This document shows, piece by piece, positions 10,853-24,020 of a DNA stretch of 64,000 bases. The stretch's first letter is position 1. Every line of letters starts with the position of its first letter. A program made the translations under genes and the position numbers. Origin of the DNA: Isoperla grammatica (Eukaryota; Arthropoda; Insecta; Plecoptera; Perlodidae); the NCBI GenBank assembly GCA_945910005.1, contig OX246746.1, positions 13,683,726 to 13,747,725 on the forward strand. The letters are read 5' to 3'. Under the pieces are notes generated by a model, which saw nothing but the letters and a program-made list of their open reading frames with translations, did not search any database and was not told the origin of the DNA.

Positions 10853-11398
10853 TATATAAAACCTAGTAGTTGGACTATACACTGTTCCTTGTCAAGATCA
10901 AACAATTAAAAACCGCAATATTTCGAGCCCTAATCAGAGCTCTTCGACAGGCGAAATCACACTAAAAGTGTGATCACTAGTGTGATTTCGCCTTTTCCAA
11001 TCCTTTTCCAATTCCAATCGCCTTCACCAATTATGTTTAGCACGGAAACACAAACTATAAAATCGCCGGGCGGTAGACAGTAGGATGAAGGGGGGAATGT
11101 GGGGAAAGCCGGGGAACATGTTAGGAAAGCCGCACTAACCTGTCAACACTCCATGGAGACGTTCCACGACGACCGGCTATGGTTCCACCACACTGGACTG
11201 ACAGCTGTTCACAATTAAAAACCGCAATATTTCGAGCCCTAATCAGAGCTCTTCGACAGGCGAAATCACACTAAAAGTGTGATCACTAGTGTGATTTCGC
11301 CTGTCGAAGAGCTCTGATTAGGGCTCGAAATATTGCGGTTTTTAATTGTTTGATCTTGACAAGGAACAGTGTATAGTCCAACTACTAGGTTTTATATA
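10853..11398. mobile_element. 546-bp double-foldback element
   Basis: The outer arms are exact reverse complements: TATATAAAACCTAGTAGTTG at 10853 against the end at 11398. A 91-bp segment beginning ACAATTAAAAACCGCAATAT is repeated identically at 10902-10992 and 11211-11301. The right half (11211-11349) is itself a nearly perfect palindrome; the left palindrome is cut after GATTTCGCC. The 218-bp centre (10993-11210) is unique. Each arm carries CTGTCGA-A-GAGC...GCTC-GAAA (11301-11330 on +). There is no coding capacity. The layout of repeated terminal units, one truncated, is compatible with a Penelope-like or other foldback retroelement, but this is inference. Confidence 0.75.
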
Positions 11399-11518
11399 AC
11401 GTTTTACCTGTTCTACTATGTTTCCATCTTTTAATTCAAGACAAGCTCGTTAAAAAAATTCAGTCAGGATGGTTGGCAGATTACACTCTAGTATACCTGG
11501 ACCAGCACTAGTCCGATG

Positions 11519-11687
11519 GTATAGTTGTCCCAAGACTACCTTACACATGCTTTCGTCACAGACGACTGGTTCGTAGCCAATCAGCGATCGGTATTGGCCC
11601 GGATGTGTCTCGGGCGGTTCGCTGGTTGGCTACGACTGCCCCGGATGTGACGAAAGCAGGTGTAAAGTAATCTTGGGTCCACTATAT
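11519..11687. mobile_element. MITE with TA duplication, family M1
   Basis: Inverted arms TATAGTTGTCCCAAGACTAC (from 11520) and the complement of GTAATCTTGGGTCCACTATA (to 11685) flank a centre containing GCTTTCGTCAC and TAGCCAATCAGCG. A TA dinucleotide lies at each end. The same ends and inner words occur at 20166-20338. TA target and short TIR suggest a Tc1/mariner-type non-autonomous element. Confidence 0.65.
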
Positions 11688-11689
11688 AG

Positions 11690-13207
<1,518 letters not shown>

Positions 13208-14835
13208 GGTATTATGGGCGAGATTATAAGGCCATTGAGGCCATCTTACATCCACGTCCTTCATTGGCATTGTCTGATGTCTCAAATCTTCGGGTCTAGA
13301 CTTACTTTTAATCAATATTCATGTAGAAATGTAAGACATGTGCTCACATTTTCAGTGGCTATAAGAATAAATCTCATTTATGCGCTACATTCAACGCTCA
13401 GAAATGTGTTTGTTGGCAACGATTTTCTAATTCGATAAACTTGGCTAATAATTTGTAAGTGCAGGATGAGAATGAAATTCCGCACTCTATCTTGAAATAA
13501 TAGTTTCAAATGAATGTCCTGGACAATGCAATAATGGAGCTTTGGTAAAAGGATCTTAAAGAAAGAAGTCTTGAGATTCAGGTTTACAAAGGTGATCCTA
13601 ATAGATGCCTCTAGATTCTAAGCGTGAAAGGAGAATCCGATGACTGCGTTCCATTCCTAGAAACACAATTTAGGATAGGATGTCAATAACGAAAATTACT
13701 GAAATGATTTTACTCCACCTTTAGATTCCGTGGGTTACACACTTAAGGTATAGTAATACGGTATTTAACGTTTGTAAAAGCCATTAACAGATTTCAATCC
13801 TCACTTATTCTATCACGTGTTTTGAAAATAAAAATCATAAATGCGGAACTACAAAATATGAAAAGTACACATTTTAAACGTATAAGAATATTAAGTCACG
13901 TGTAACAGTATGTTAGCCACCTAAATCAAAACATGGAATAAATGGTGTCGCTTTTAAGTTAACTGCGGTTGAGTTGAGTTTCAAAAAGCACAATCAAATA
14001 TGGTGATGTTTTAAAATTTAGTTAGGGATACATATTAAATACGATTTTTATAGTATAGGCCACTATGAGGAATTGACAGATCACTTCATTTGTTTCCTTT
14101 CGCGTTTCTCTCCTTTTAGTAACTATTGAGATGTTTAACATTGTGCAACGGACTGCGATGACCTAACTTGCGAATTCGACGAGCCTCCGCTAGGCGGAGA
14201 TCAAGTAGACCTTGGCAATGACTAGTGCAACACCTGTGTAGGTCTAATTATCTACCATACTTCCAGGTCTCGAGGGTTTCATGTAGGTTCACAGTTTCCT
14301 TCAATGTTTGTGCGGTCAGCAGGCTTTCTCGTCGATAAGGCTAAATTCCCGGTTTACGTGATATTAATGTCAAATGAAAGAAGTTTGCGGAGAACCCTCA
14401 ACTTTCCGAGAGGGAAGAGCAGCTACCAACCCACAACCCATCTAGCCGGAAGATTAAGGAGTTACGCCACGTCATCCGAACAACTTAGTCATGGTCACCG
14501 CGCCAGGCAATTACATAATGTTCAACTATATGTTTGGGGTTTACCACAGATGTCGAGGGCCAAAGAAACTTCTTGTCATTATTTGATTTCTTTTGTATTA
14601 ACCTTATCCCATGCCTTTCTTCCAATATGATACTAGGGGGGAACATATTTGTCATACTCACAACAAACTTTGATAAACCATCCATCTTTCCTTTAAATAA
14701 TGTTCGATTCCAAAACGGTAACTTCATGGAACATAAACATTTGACCTGTAGTAGTTTGACTTACCACGTCTCAGTAAATTTGGTGATTTTTTTGAGAAAC
14801 TAGATTGTTTCGAATGGTTCAGCGAGACTTTTGAT
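13208..14835. other. No recognisable feature
   Basis: Overlapping frames of 74-108 codons on both strands (13214-14803) lack family signatures, consistent codon bias and splice context. Probably chance. Confidence 0.45.
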
Positions 14836-14840
14836 ATACT

Positions 14841-14892
14841 CTTTGCTACTGTACTGCTATTGTACTGCTATGTACTGCTACTGTACTGCCAC
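14841..14892. repeat. Degenerate short tandem repeat (TACTGCTAT/TACTGC)
   Basis: TACTGC words recur every 9-11 bases about five times. Confidence 0.7.
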
Positions 14893-16003
14893 TCTACTTT
14901 TTGTAATGCAACCGTACTGCGTACTATATTTGTACAAACTAAATATTTATACTGCGTTTAGTGGTTCAAGACTGTGCTCTAGCATTATATTCGTTGCCGC
15001 GTACACATGGTCCCATTATTAGATATTGGGATTTCATCGGAATTCTTGGTCCATTTCAAGCGTATCTCAAGATCAAATACTTGATCGAGTTCAGGAAGTT
15101 GATTATCGCGTTAATCATGAATTACTCCCGTGATGCAAGGCGTGAATACAGAGTTAATTGAGATCAAATGTTATGTCGCGCACAGGTTCCAAACGAGCCA
15201 CAATAACTCATTCAGTCGGGGATGTGCGTTAAAGCCCAAAGCCTCTTAAACCATAACCCACTACAGTGTTAAGACTGAATATCGGGATCCTGGAAGTGGC
15301 TTTACATCTCAAGTTTGTATTTTCATGGTTCAGTAACTCCTCATCAAAGTAGCGCGACCTAGATCTCTAGTACCAGAGTCTTCCTTCCCCGTTTAGGCTA
15401 GACCTTGGCCAATTACACTAATGAGTAATGATGAGCGTACAATTACAATAACACTATATCTACCTCTCAGTCTCTCACACGTTGTGACGGAGTCAATAAA
15501 ATCGCGTAGTTGTGCTCTTTTAAAACAACCCGTCGTTGGGGGAGGGTTAGTAAGGCTCCGGAAACCTAATTAGCAGCAGACTGGGATTTAAATCCACCAA
15601 AGCAAACATTATTTTTCCCCGACATCCATTACACGGGGAAAATCAAAACACAAATTAACTTTTCTGTGCTTCTCTGTGCGAGTTCGGTGGATGGGCCTAG
15701 ATTTCTGATGTGGAAGGAGTGAGTGAGGCAATGTCGTCCGATCGTTCGTAAAGCATGAGTCTGAGCGAGAGGGAGGACCGAGGGTGGGTTTAGAAGGGGG
15801 AATGACGGGGAGGGGTGGGAAGGCGAGGTAGTACCCGGGCTCAAAATAAATTTTAAGAGCTTCACTTTTAACCATGGCCGCTTTAGTGAATGTATTTAGC
15901 TTTCAGCATCACAGTTAGGTAATCCCACGTCGAAGTGACACGCGAAAAACGGTTGTGTGACCTTGAAAGAGGGGCACTCGGCGTTCACTCAATCATGAGG
16001 TTG
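14893..16003. other. No gene seen; purine-rich patch at 15765-15835
   Basis: The only notable feature is a G-rich strand segment (GGGAGGACCGAGGGTGGG ... GACGGGGAGGGGTGGGAAGG) that could form a G-quadruplex. No coding evidence. Confidence 0.45.
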
Positions 16004-16170
16004 TGGCACAGGAGCTAAGCGTACAGCACCTAGGAACGTGAGTTCGAATCCCGAATAAGGAATTAGTTTTTGTAATTTCCCTGTGTCTTCATCTAACGCG
16101 ATAAACGCGAGAGCCCTCTTTGCGGGCACCGGTCACCGCGAGCAGGAACCCACCTCGACCAAAACTCGAA
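16004..16170 (+). mobile_element. tRNA-derived SINE head, separate family
   Basis: GTGGCACAGGAGCTAAGCG resembles a tRNA A-box region, and GAGTTCGAATCCCG (about 16042-16055) is a near-consensus B box at roughly tRNA spacing. The body after it does not match families A or B here. The 3' limit is uncertain. Confidence 0.5.
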
Positions 16171-16739
16171 TAATCTTATACCTAGCGTAACGCGCGTGGC
16201 AGAAGGGAGTCACTGATTCGAGAGGTACAATCATCCAAAATTGAGTTATTAACTAGGTTTTAGTTATTATATTCAAGAGAGAATTTCATTGTTTGGCGGG
16301 ACCTCCAGCCAGAGTTGAGTCCACGTTCTCTGACGTGTCTCTCAAAACATAGAACAACTTATTGTAACGCAATCCTCCCTTGGTACATCTCCACTGGACA
16401 AACCTTTGCCATCTGCTTTCTATTGAGACTGAACGTGAACCATTCGAAACCGCGTTGCAATCATTTTATCACTGTCTCATGCGCAGATACTAACCGACCA
16501 ATCACCAATCAGATCGCTCCACAGCAACTTTACTTGACATAACTACCATAACGTTGTAGACCTACATCACCCAACAGCTACGTTTTCACGTGAAGACGAG
16601 CGCTGCAATACATCAGACACTATTCAAAAAATAAAAATATTATGAATACAAATTAAATATAAACAAATAAAATGTTAATAATTAAATGTTTTCATTATTT
16701 TTAATTTTTATTTATTTTATTTATTTTTTATTTATGTGT

Positions 16740-16805
16740 TCAACATCAACAGTGACAAAGCCCCACAAGTGTGATATAGGGACAAAGCCCCACAAGGGTG
16801 ATATA
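16740..16805 (-). mobile_element. Possible LINE 3' end with internal 26-bp duplication
   Basis: GACAAAGCCCCACAAGTGTG and GACAAAGCCCCACAAGGGTG are tandem copies. On the minus strand this runs into an (AAATA)n-like AT tract at 16690-16735, as a retroelement 3' UTR and tail might. No coding part remains. Confidence 0.3.
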
Positions 16806-17297
16806 ATATATTGATATACATAGATTACATATTCACATACACTTACATTACATTTTTTAAATTTAACTAACATTGATTTTTTAATATTTGTTTGCGAACT
16901 TTTATGTAATGGTTCAATAGCAGATAGATGTAGTTGACATTAAATCGTTGCTCTCCAGGGATCAAATTAAATATGAATGAGTGACGACTGACGAGTGATG
17001 TAGTAATGAACTAGGCGTAAGTGCAGCACCCCTGACGGCTGGGCCAGCAATCATCGCCTTCAATCCACAGAGGCTGCCACTGACATCATACGTGACTTAA
17101 ATCACTTTCTCCCTCACCTTAGAAACGAGAAAAAGTCTTTCCCCATTCCCCATGCAATTCCTTTGTTAATTTTGCCCGTTACTTTGAATACTGAAAGTCT
17201 TTTCGTGCCAAATAGTCAAATCTCAAAATGCAATAAACATGAAATGCGTTTTCTACAGTCAGCCGCAAGATCGCATTCTACATACTAAGCGTGCATG

Positions 17298-17320
17298 CAT
17301 ATATATATATATATATATAT
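17298..17320. repeat. (AT)n microsatellite
   Basis: About eleven AT units following GCATGCAT. Confidence 0.9.
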
Positions 17321-17559
17321 GTATGAAAACCAGACAGACGTAATTGAAAAATATAACAAGAGTGATAGATTTCGCAAATTGATCGGTTGTTTTCTTTGTG
17401 TTCTTGATACTGTGAGAGTTTCCTTACTTTAATTATGTCAATTTAATTTCATATGTGTGTAATTAAAAATGATTTATTTTTAATTTATATGTGTCGCATT
17501 TTTCCTTTTTTATTCTCTTGTCCAGTTCTCTTTTCTCTAGTGGTTTTGTTATGTGATAT

Positions 17560-18020
17560 GTTTAACCATTTTATTTGTTCAGTGTTAGTTCCTATGGTTT
17601 CGTAGTAAATTGTTTTGTATTCATTGTTGTTCTCCTTTGTTTATAACTTTTATAACTGAATAGGATTAACATTAAATAAATTAATAAATGTACGCACACG
17701 ACATTTTCAACGTTGAAGGACATTTTAATCCTTATGGTTTAATTATCGTTGGCTTCGACTGATTTTCACCAAGAGACTAATTAATCTAGAGATTAGCTGT
17801 TATTATTAGATCAGCTAGTGAAACTAATCTGATATTTATGGCAACTTTTCGTGCGATCAGCTTATTTGTGGTGATTGGGCCCTACACTGAATTTGCTATT
17901 TTATTTTGTTCGGTATTTTTCACATTGTTTCGTTGTAGGTATTTATATAGTTGTATTTATTGTCCTCACCGTAAATCAGTTATGAAACTGAATAGGATAG
18001 ACATTAGATAAAAAATAACA
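17560..18020 (+). repeat. Two related AT-rich segments with AATAAA-like ends
   Basis: ACTGAATAGGATTAACATTA then AATAAATTAATAAATG (17655-17690) recurs as ACTGAATAGGATAGACATTA then GATAAA (17985-18012), each preceded by similar T-rich sequence. This looks like two copies of one retroelement 3' end. No coding sequence is recognised. Confidence 0.4.
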
Positions 18021-18428
18021 GTTCGCATTATTGTTATTCTATGCTCAAGTCACCCCCACATCGCCAAGATTGGGAATCCCAACATTTAATAGAAGTTTCG
18101 TGAGTCAGCGTTCAAGCGCGTTTCTCATAACACGCGCAACACATACGCGGATCTTCGGACACAGGAAAGTGGAACTAGCACAAACTGACACTAGTCACAT
18201 GTTCAGTCACTGGAAACACTATGCCTTAGGGATCGAATCACATGCTTTGGTTGTTAGACAGCCAGATAGATGTAAGCAGCAAAAACGACAAGGATAGTCC
18301 CAGAAAACAGAGTGAAATTATAGTTATTTAAAAATATCTCGAGAATGATTGAATAAGTTCCAACTGTACAAAATTTTGGATTCATAGTATAAAGCACTAC
18401 ACACTGTACACACTGTGAGTGCCTGAAT

Positions 18429-18745
18429 CAGCAACTTCACGAGCTTCCTACCTGTAACATGTTTTCAACGTAAACTGTTTGCTGCAGCTAAAGCCTTGTT
18501 ACTCGTGGCAGTAACAATAGAGTGCACGAAGCAGCAACTTTATGAGCTTTACATATAACATGTTTTCAACGTGGGTTGTCTCCTTCAGCTGAAGCCTTGT
18601 TACTCGTGGCAGTAACAGCAAAGTTCATGAAGCAGCAACTTTATGAGCTTTACCTGTAACATGTTTGCAACGTGGGCTGTCTGATTCAGCTGAAGCCATG
18701 TTACTCGCGGCAGTAACAGCAGAAGCAGCAACTTGACGTGCTAAG
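18429..18745. repeat. Tandem repeat, ~3.2 x 100 bp
   Basis: Anchors CAGCAACTT occur at 18429, 18532, 18633 and 18726 (spacings 103, 101, 93). Each unit contains GTAACATGTTTTCAACGT or a close variant and TGTTACTCGTGGCAGTAACA. The units have diverged by small indels. Confidence 0.9.
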
Positions 18746-19360
18746 AAACCCCAGGATTAAATCTTATTAGGCGATCATTTAGTTGAGGTAGATAAGTACA
18801 CCACAATTAAAGTTCCACATGAATTGCGTAAAATTGTGTGAAATAACTACTATTGAAAGTTTACATTTTTATTTCTTAATTGTTATAATTTACATGTAAC
18901 CTATACGCATGGCATATTAGTGACTGCAATCGATAAAGCAGTGCGTACGAAGATAACACTGAAGGGATGATGGACGCTCTTGTCAATAGTTGACTGCTGG
19001 CCAAAAAACTGTTTACATATATCTGATATATGGTTTTCGAAAACAAAGGTCGTCGCAATGTTTCTTCATTACTTGGAAGGAAACTGATAAATGTAAGTTA
19101 TTTCTACGAAAACACAAGTTATGTCAAAAAAGAAGGACACTAACTTCATACTTTAATGACATAATTATGTCCAAGGAACCAATGAATAATCGGGGAAAGT
19201 TTCGAAGTGTTTTCTGTTATAAGAATGAGTTGCACTGTGGGTATATGCTCGGACAGCCATACACACAAGACGCGAGTGGGAAATTCACATTTTAACAACG
19301 ATTTACATTATTTTATAATATGATTATGTTGATGAAAACAAGACTTTTATACCGGTAGAT

Positions 19361-19578
19361 ATTTTAAACAAAATGCACCACCCGAAAAGTAACCACGGTC
19401 ATGAACAATTAAGAAACATGCACCAAGTGCGTTAATTTTCGAGAGCGTCCACTCTCTTCCTCAGACGCGAGGGTACTGTGTCTGAGGAAGACCGTGGACT
19501 CTCTCGAAAATAAATGTACTTGTTTTTTAATTTTTCATGGGCGTGGTTACTTTTCGTGTGGTGTGTTTTGTTAAAAAT
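19361..19578. mobile_element. Foldback element with ~100-bp inverted arms
   Basis: The left arm (CCGAAAAGTAACCACGGTCA from 19382) is the imperfect reverse complement of the right arm ending CGTGGTTACTTTTCGTGTGG. Outer AT-rich ends (ATTTTAAACAAAA against TTTTGTTAAAAAT) also pair. Read on the minus strand at 19464 down to 19437 the left arm gives CTGAGGA-A-GAGAG(loop)CTCTC-GAAA; the right arm has the same word on + from 19482 but with a decayed stem. No coding capacity. Confidence 0.75.
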
Positions 19579-20165
19579 GATAATGTTGTTCTTTTGAAGT
19601 GTATTCCCCTTTTTTATGATGGTGTAATGTAATACTAAACTTATGTAGAAAGTGTGTTTTATGTCTGATGTATTTCACATAAAACAGTGAATGTAAAGAC
19701 GTGGTGAGACGTAGTAGTGATTCTGCAAACCGATAAACTACACCACAGTTTGCCCTGCATGTGAATTGACATCAAACCAAAAATTGTCTCTCAACATAAT
19801 ATTATTCCTTGGAATAAATGCCAACATGATATTCTTGTGAAGTCGTTGTGAAAATTGCGGTAATGATTGAGCAGTTCGAAAACATAAAGCATTACTTGAA
19901 ATGGATACAACTTCTTCATACCCTCGTTTTCCTGAGAATATCGATGTTTTTAGGAAGACGAAAACCTTCGAAACCCTTTACAAATGTGTACGACCAAGAT
20001 CGTGGTACCATATCCTGCATTATTCATAAACATACGAGATTCAGCGATACAATACACATGAGTTTCGTTAGTGTTATGTTACTGTGCACGTCTCAACTCG
20101 TAGCCCGTGTTTAACGACGTCTTTGTTTCTGACGGCTTTGTACTAATGAGTTCTTTCTGACGCAC

Positions 20166-20338
20166 TATAGCTAAGTCGTCGTATAACAACTTCGGTAATG
20201 CTTTCGTCATCAATCAATGACGTGTTTACGGTCTCGGCCAACCCGAGTAGGTTATTTGAATTAGCCACGGCCACTGATTGGCTGCCGCTCACCCACCCGT
20301 GACGGAAGCAATACCGAAGTTCTTGTAGGACAACTATA
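20166..20338. mobile_element. MITE with TA duplication, family M1, second copy
   Basis: The arms (GTATAACAACTTCGGTAATG against CAATACCGAAGTTCTTGTAG) and the right end (GGACAACTATA) match the M1 copy at 11519. Both share GCTTTCGTCA and a CCAATCAG-type inner word. TA lies at each end (20166-20167, 20337-20338). Confidence 0.65.
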
Positions 20339-20861
20339 CACGTTGAATCATACTATACGCTCCACTCAAATACTAACCATGTTTACACTAAGGTAGGATA
20401 TTTCGATAATTTTAGTTCTATCTCTTAATACCATGTAGCAGTAGCCTGGAAATGTTTGAGAAGAGCATATCTTCTTTAAATTACTATTACTGTTTCTAAG
20501 CTATTTCATCTTCTTTAAACATGAAATGGGATTATTATACGGTGTATCATGGTGTTTGAGATCTAAAAAGAGTGATCATATATTGACGGGTCTGGTTCCA
20601 TCACCTGAACGTAAGTGTTAATTGTCTCAAACACTCCCATATGAAATAAAGTGCATTTTACTATTCAATCATTGTTTCCATCTCTGCTTTTCCATGTATC
20701 CTTATATATTATAATTAAATACAGGATGTATTTTTGCGTATATCCGTGTGTTTTGCTGCCATTGATTGTTCGGCGTTGATAAGGGCTACGAATATCTAGC
20801 AAAACATTGAGTTAATTCTATTGAACGCGGATATACCTGAGAACATCATATTTTGAGAATA

Positions 20862-21268
20862 TAGGGATGAAACCGATTCCAAATTTTCGGAATCGACGAA
20901 GGAGGATTATGAAACGATTAGAAATCGATTCCGGTAAGAAAAAAACTCTTTTTGAAGGTATAGGCGTATATTTGATATAAGAAAACCTTGATAAATTAAA
21001 ATATGGATCATTCTGACTTGTTGTATTCGAAAGACGTAACTGCGGTGGTGTTCTTTAGTGCCTACTTGCTAACACAGTGGGAATGTTGCACAACTGGCTC
21101 CTGATTGGAGTCACGTACAAATAACAGTTTCAAATAGAATGTTTAGCACTCTCAGTTCAGAAAAAAATCACTTTTGGAGCATCTACTCTTCCTCCACATA
21201 CAAAAATACAGGAATCGATTATTCAAATTTGCAATCGATTCGAAATCGATCAATCGGTCCCATTCCTA
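20862..21268. mobile_element. hAT-like MITE
   Basis: Left end TAGGGATGAAACCGATTCC and right end (reverse complement) TAGGAATGGGACCGATTGATC are similar inverted termini. GGAATCGA/TCGATTCC words recur inside both ends. CAGGGATGGGACCGATT-type termini are typical of hAT elements. The expected 8-bp duplication is not preserved. No transposase frame. Confidence 0.55.
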
Positions 21269-21427
21269 ATTAAGACATAATGGTTTTGTATCCAGTCCAC
21301 GAACAGTTACGATATAATATATACAAGTTTCATTATTGATGTCGCTGTTGAACTGACAGAAGTGTTTTGCTTAAGTTTTCCTCAGTGCACAGGGCGAATG
21401 CTGGCATAGTTTTACTGTCTCTGAATA

Positions 21428-21529
21428 CTTCTTTCCAGCTATCCGAATAACTACCCTGAAATACCTAGTTAGTCACCTGATGAGGGGCATATTAGATGAA
21501 GCTAGTGTGTACCCTACATCAGGGGTACT
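21428..21529 (+). mobile_element. SINE family A 3' fragment, diverged
   Basis: It contains CCAGCTATCCGAATAAC, the marker CCTAGTTAGTCACCTGATGA, GGGGCATATTAGATGAAGC and GTGTGTACCC in the family A order. The tRNA head is absent, so this is a 5'-truncated old copy. Confidence 0.7.
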
Positions 21530-22615
21530 TTGTAACTGTTCAAAAAACCTATTCATCGTAGAACAAAGGGAAAATTAAAGGGAATATTTAGACCGTTTAC
21601 AAATAGTATTCACGTGGTTGGTGCTTGAGTGTATGTATTATCGATTGTAGGAACTAAAGCATAAGTGATGATGCTTTCTGTAAAGATATGTAAAACAGCT
21701 TTCTGTTGCTAACCCCTTCATCATCGTACACCTCTGCACACTGAAAGACAAACAATACAAATCCGCTGATATTACAGTGTTTAAGAAGTGTTATATTGCC
21801 CAGTTTACGTTGTGAGAGTAGTAAAATAGAACTAATGCAAGCTTTTCGCAGGGGATAGCTCTTGAGGGTGTTTGCTTATTGTGTAATAACTTATTTGCAG
21901 CATTTGACTGAGAAAATACTTACAAAATAACGTGCTCGCGGAAGGTATCGCGAGTACTAACTCATCAGTAGTTGCCTCTATATCACTGCCAACACAGCCA
22001 ATAGATGCTGACTGGAGCTTGGAGAATGAACACACACACATTGTTTAGAAACTAGCTGGCTAGCCATAACTGGATAGTTTTAGACATCTAAATAAATATA
22101 TCTGGAGAAGCACCACACATGTTCTTATAGCAGTATTTCAGATTTAGGTTTCACTTAATTGAATGTGGGAATAGCTCTAATAATTCTTGAGTATTCAGAT
22201 TCTATCCATTTTAATCTAGTTAGGCACGATCTTAAGCATAATGTTGGTACAGAAAACTTTTATATAACCGTGTTTTAGCATTTAGTTTATTATATTATTA
22301 TATTGTACCTCGACGGGCTGTAATACACATGATTTGGAACACATGTTTACATTCGGTATCGTAACGTGAGACATCACCACAAGAATCTGTTTCCACTTTG
22401 ACATGGAACAGAAATAGCGACTTTCAAGATATTATTTTTAATTGGATCAATAAGTATTTAATGTCTGTGATGTATTCTTTTGTTCGTATAATTCACTTGA
22501 AAAGCAATCTGTATTCTCGCTGTATAACGCTTTTTTTTTATATAAGTTCAAGTTCAAGCCTCGTTAGTTTTTATGTCCTTTCTTGGAGTCTTGACTTTAC
22601 GTATATGATACTCTT
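21530..22615. other. No recognisable feature
   Basis: AT-rich DNA without identified repeats or coding sequence. Confidence 0.45.
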
Positions 22616-22618
22616 TTG

Positions 22619-22656
22619 TAGAACCTATTAGAACCTAGTAGAACCTAGTAGAACGT
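22619..22656. repeat. Decamer tandem repeat (TAGAACCTAT/G)
   Basis: AGAACCTATT, AGAACCTAGT, AGAACCTAGT, AGAACGTGTA: three and a half units. Confidence 0.85.
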
Positions 22657-22710
22657 GTAGAGGCACTTTATAACTCGACTGATTGTTTTCGTATCGGTGG
22701 CGCCGCATAC

Positions 22711-22905
<195 letters not shown>

Positions 22906-23033
22906 GGTCCTCAGCCTATGAGCTACATTGTCACCACCATCTTTCGGCCGCCACCCTAGGGTGCACTCTCGCATCGTCTTGGCTCAAGAGGAGCCCGATG
23001 GTGCAAATGAGAGAAGAGAAGAAGGGAAATAAC
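22906..23033. other. Unique 128-bp spacer between two (AAT)n blocks
   Basis: A GC-richer segment (GTCCTCAGCCTATGAGCTAC ... GGCGGCCACC region) sandwiched between AAT tracts. On the minus strand a frame reads CTLGWRPKDGGDNVAHRLRT before entering the repeat. It may be a 5'-truncated retroposon whose tail became the left block, but no family was recognised. Confidence 0.3.
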
Positions 23034-23309
<276 letters not shown>

Positions 23310-23639
23310 TTAGTAATAACAATATGTTCGTTTAGTTTATTCTGTTACACAGCTAATCACAACAAAGGGCAGGAATGATGGTGTAGGCAGACAATGCTTC
23401 AGTGCTTTAGAGACCGTTTTCTTTTCCAAAGATACGAAATATAAAAAAGTTTATAATACAGAAAACGAGCGGGGCGTCAATTTTGACAACACACGATGGA
23501 TATCACCAACTATACTAAGTTTTTCGATCAATAAATTGTATGTATGTATAACAGAGCCAAAGAACACTATATTTATCTTTTTAGAAAAAGCAAACACTTT
23601 GAAGTGTTTCGAAAGTTCTAGCAAAGTTCAACAGGGTTA

Positions 23640-24020
23640 AGTTTTTTTTTTTATCTCGTTATACTTTTTGAGTCGCGGGATCCGTGACAGCTTTACAGCT
23701 TTACACTTCTCACACACTAGACATAGCAGGCTTCCATACCATAAATTCCAATTGTCTGTACCAGATTTGGAAGTAATTCATAAACCGGGTGGTCGAAAAG
23801 CAGTGCGTATGATCAATATGTGCGTGGAGGGTAGTAGTTGGGCCGGGGGCCGATGGGCGCATGCCGGTCTCTCTCTTTCTCTCTCTGGCGTTCTTGTCGA
23901 GACTCGAGACTCGCTCGGCCCGTCAGTCGGGGCCCAGCACACGAACAACGCGTTACGAAGTCGTAGTCTCCTTCTCGCTCTAGGTACCGTGCCACTATAG
24001 GCTTTCAGCTCGTTGCTACT
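23640..24020. other. GC- and CpG-rich patch
   Basis: 23840-23990 contains many CpGs and C+G-rich words (GGGCCGGGGGCCGATGGGCG, CTCGGCCCGTCAGTCGGGGC) in an otherwise AT-rich window. Frames of 60-110 codons overlap on both strands without family resemblance. It could be a promoter or 5' exon of an unseen gene, or a decayed transposon. Confidence 0.25.
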
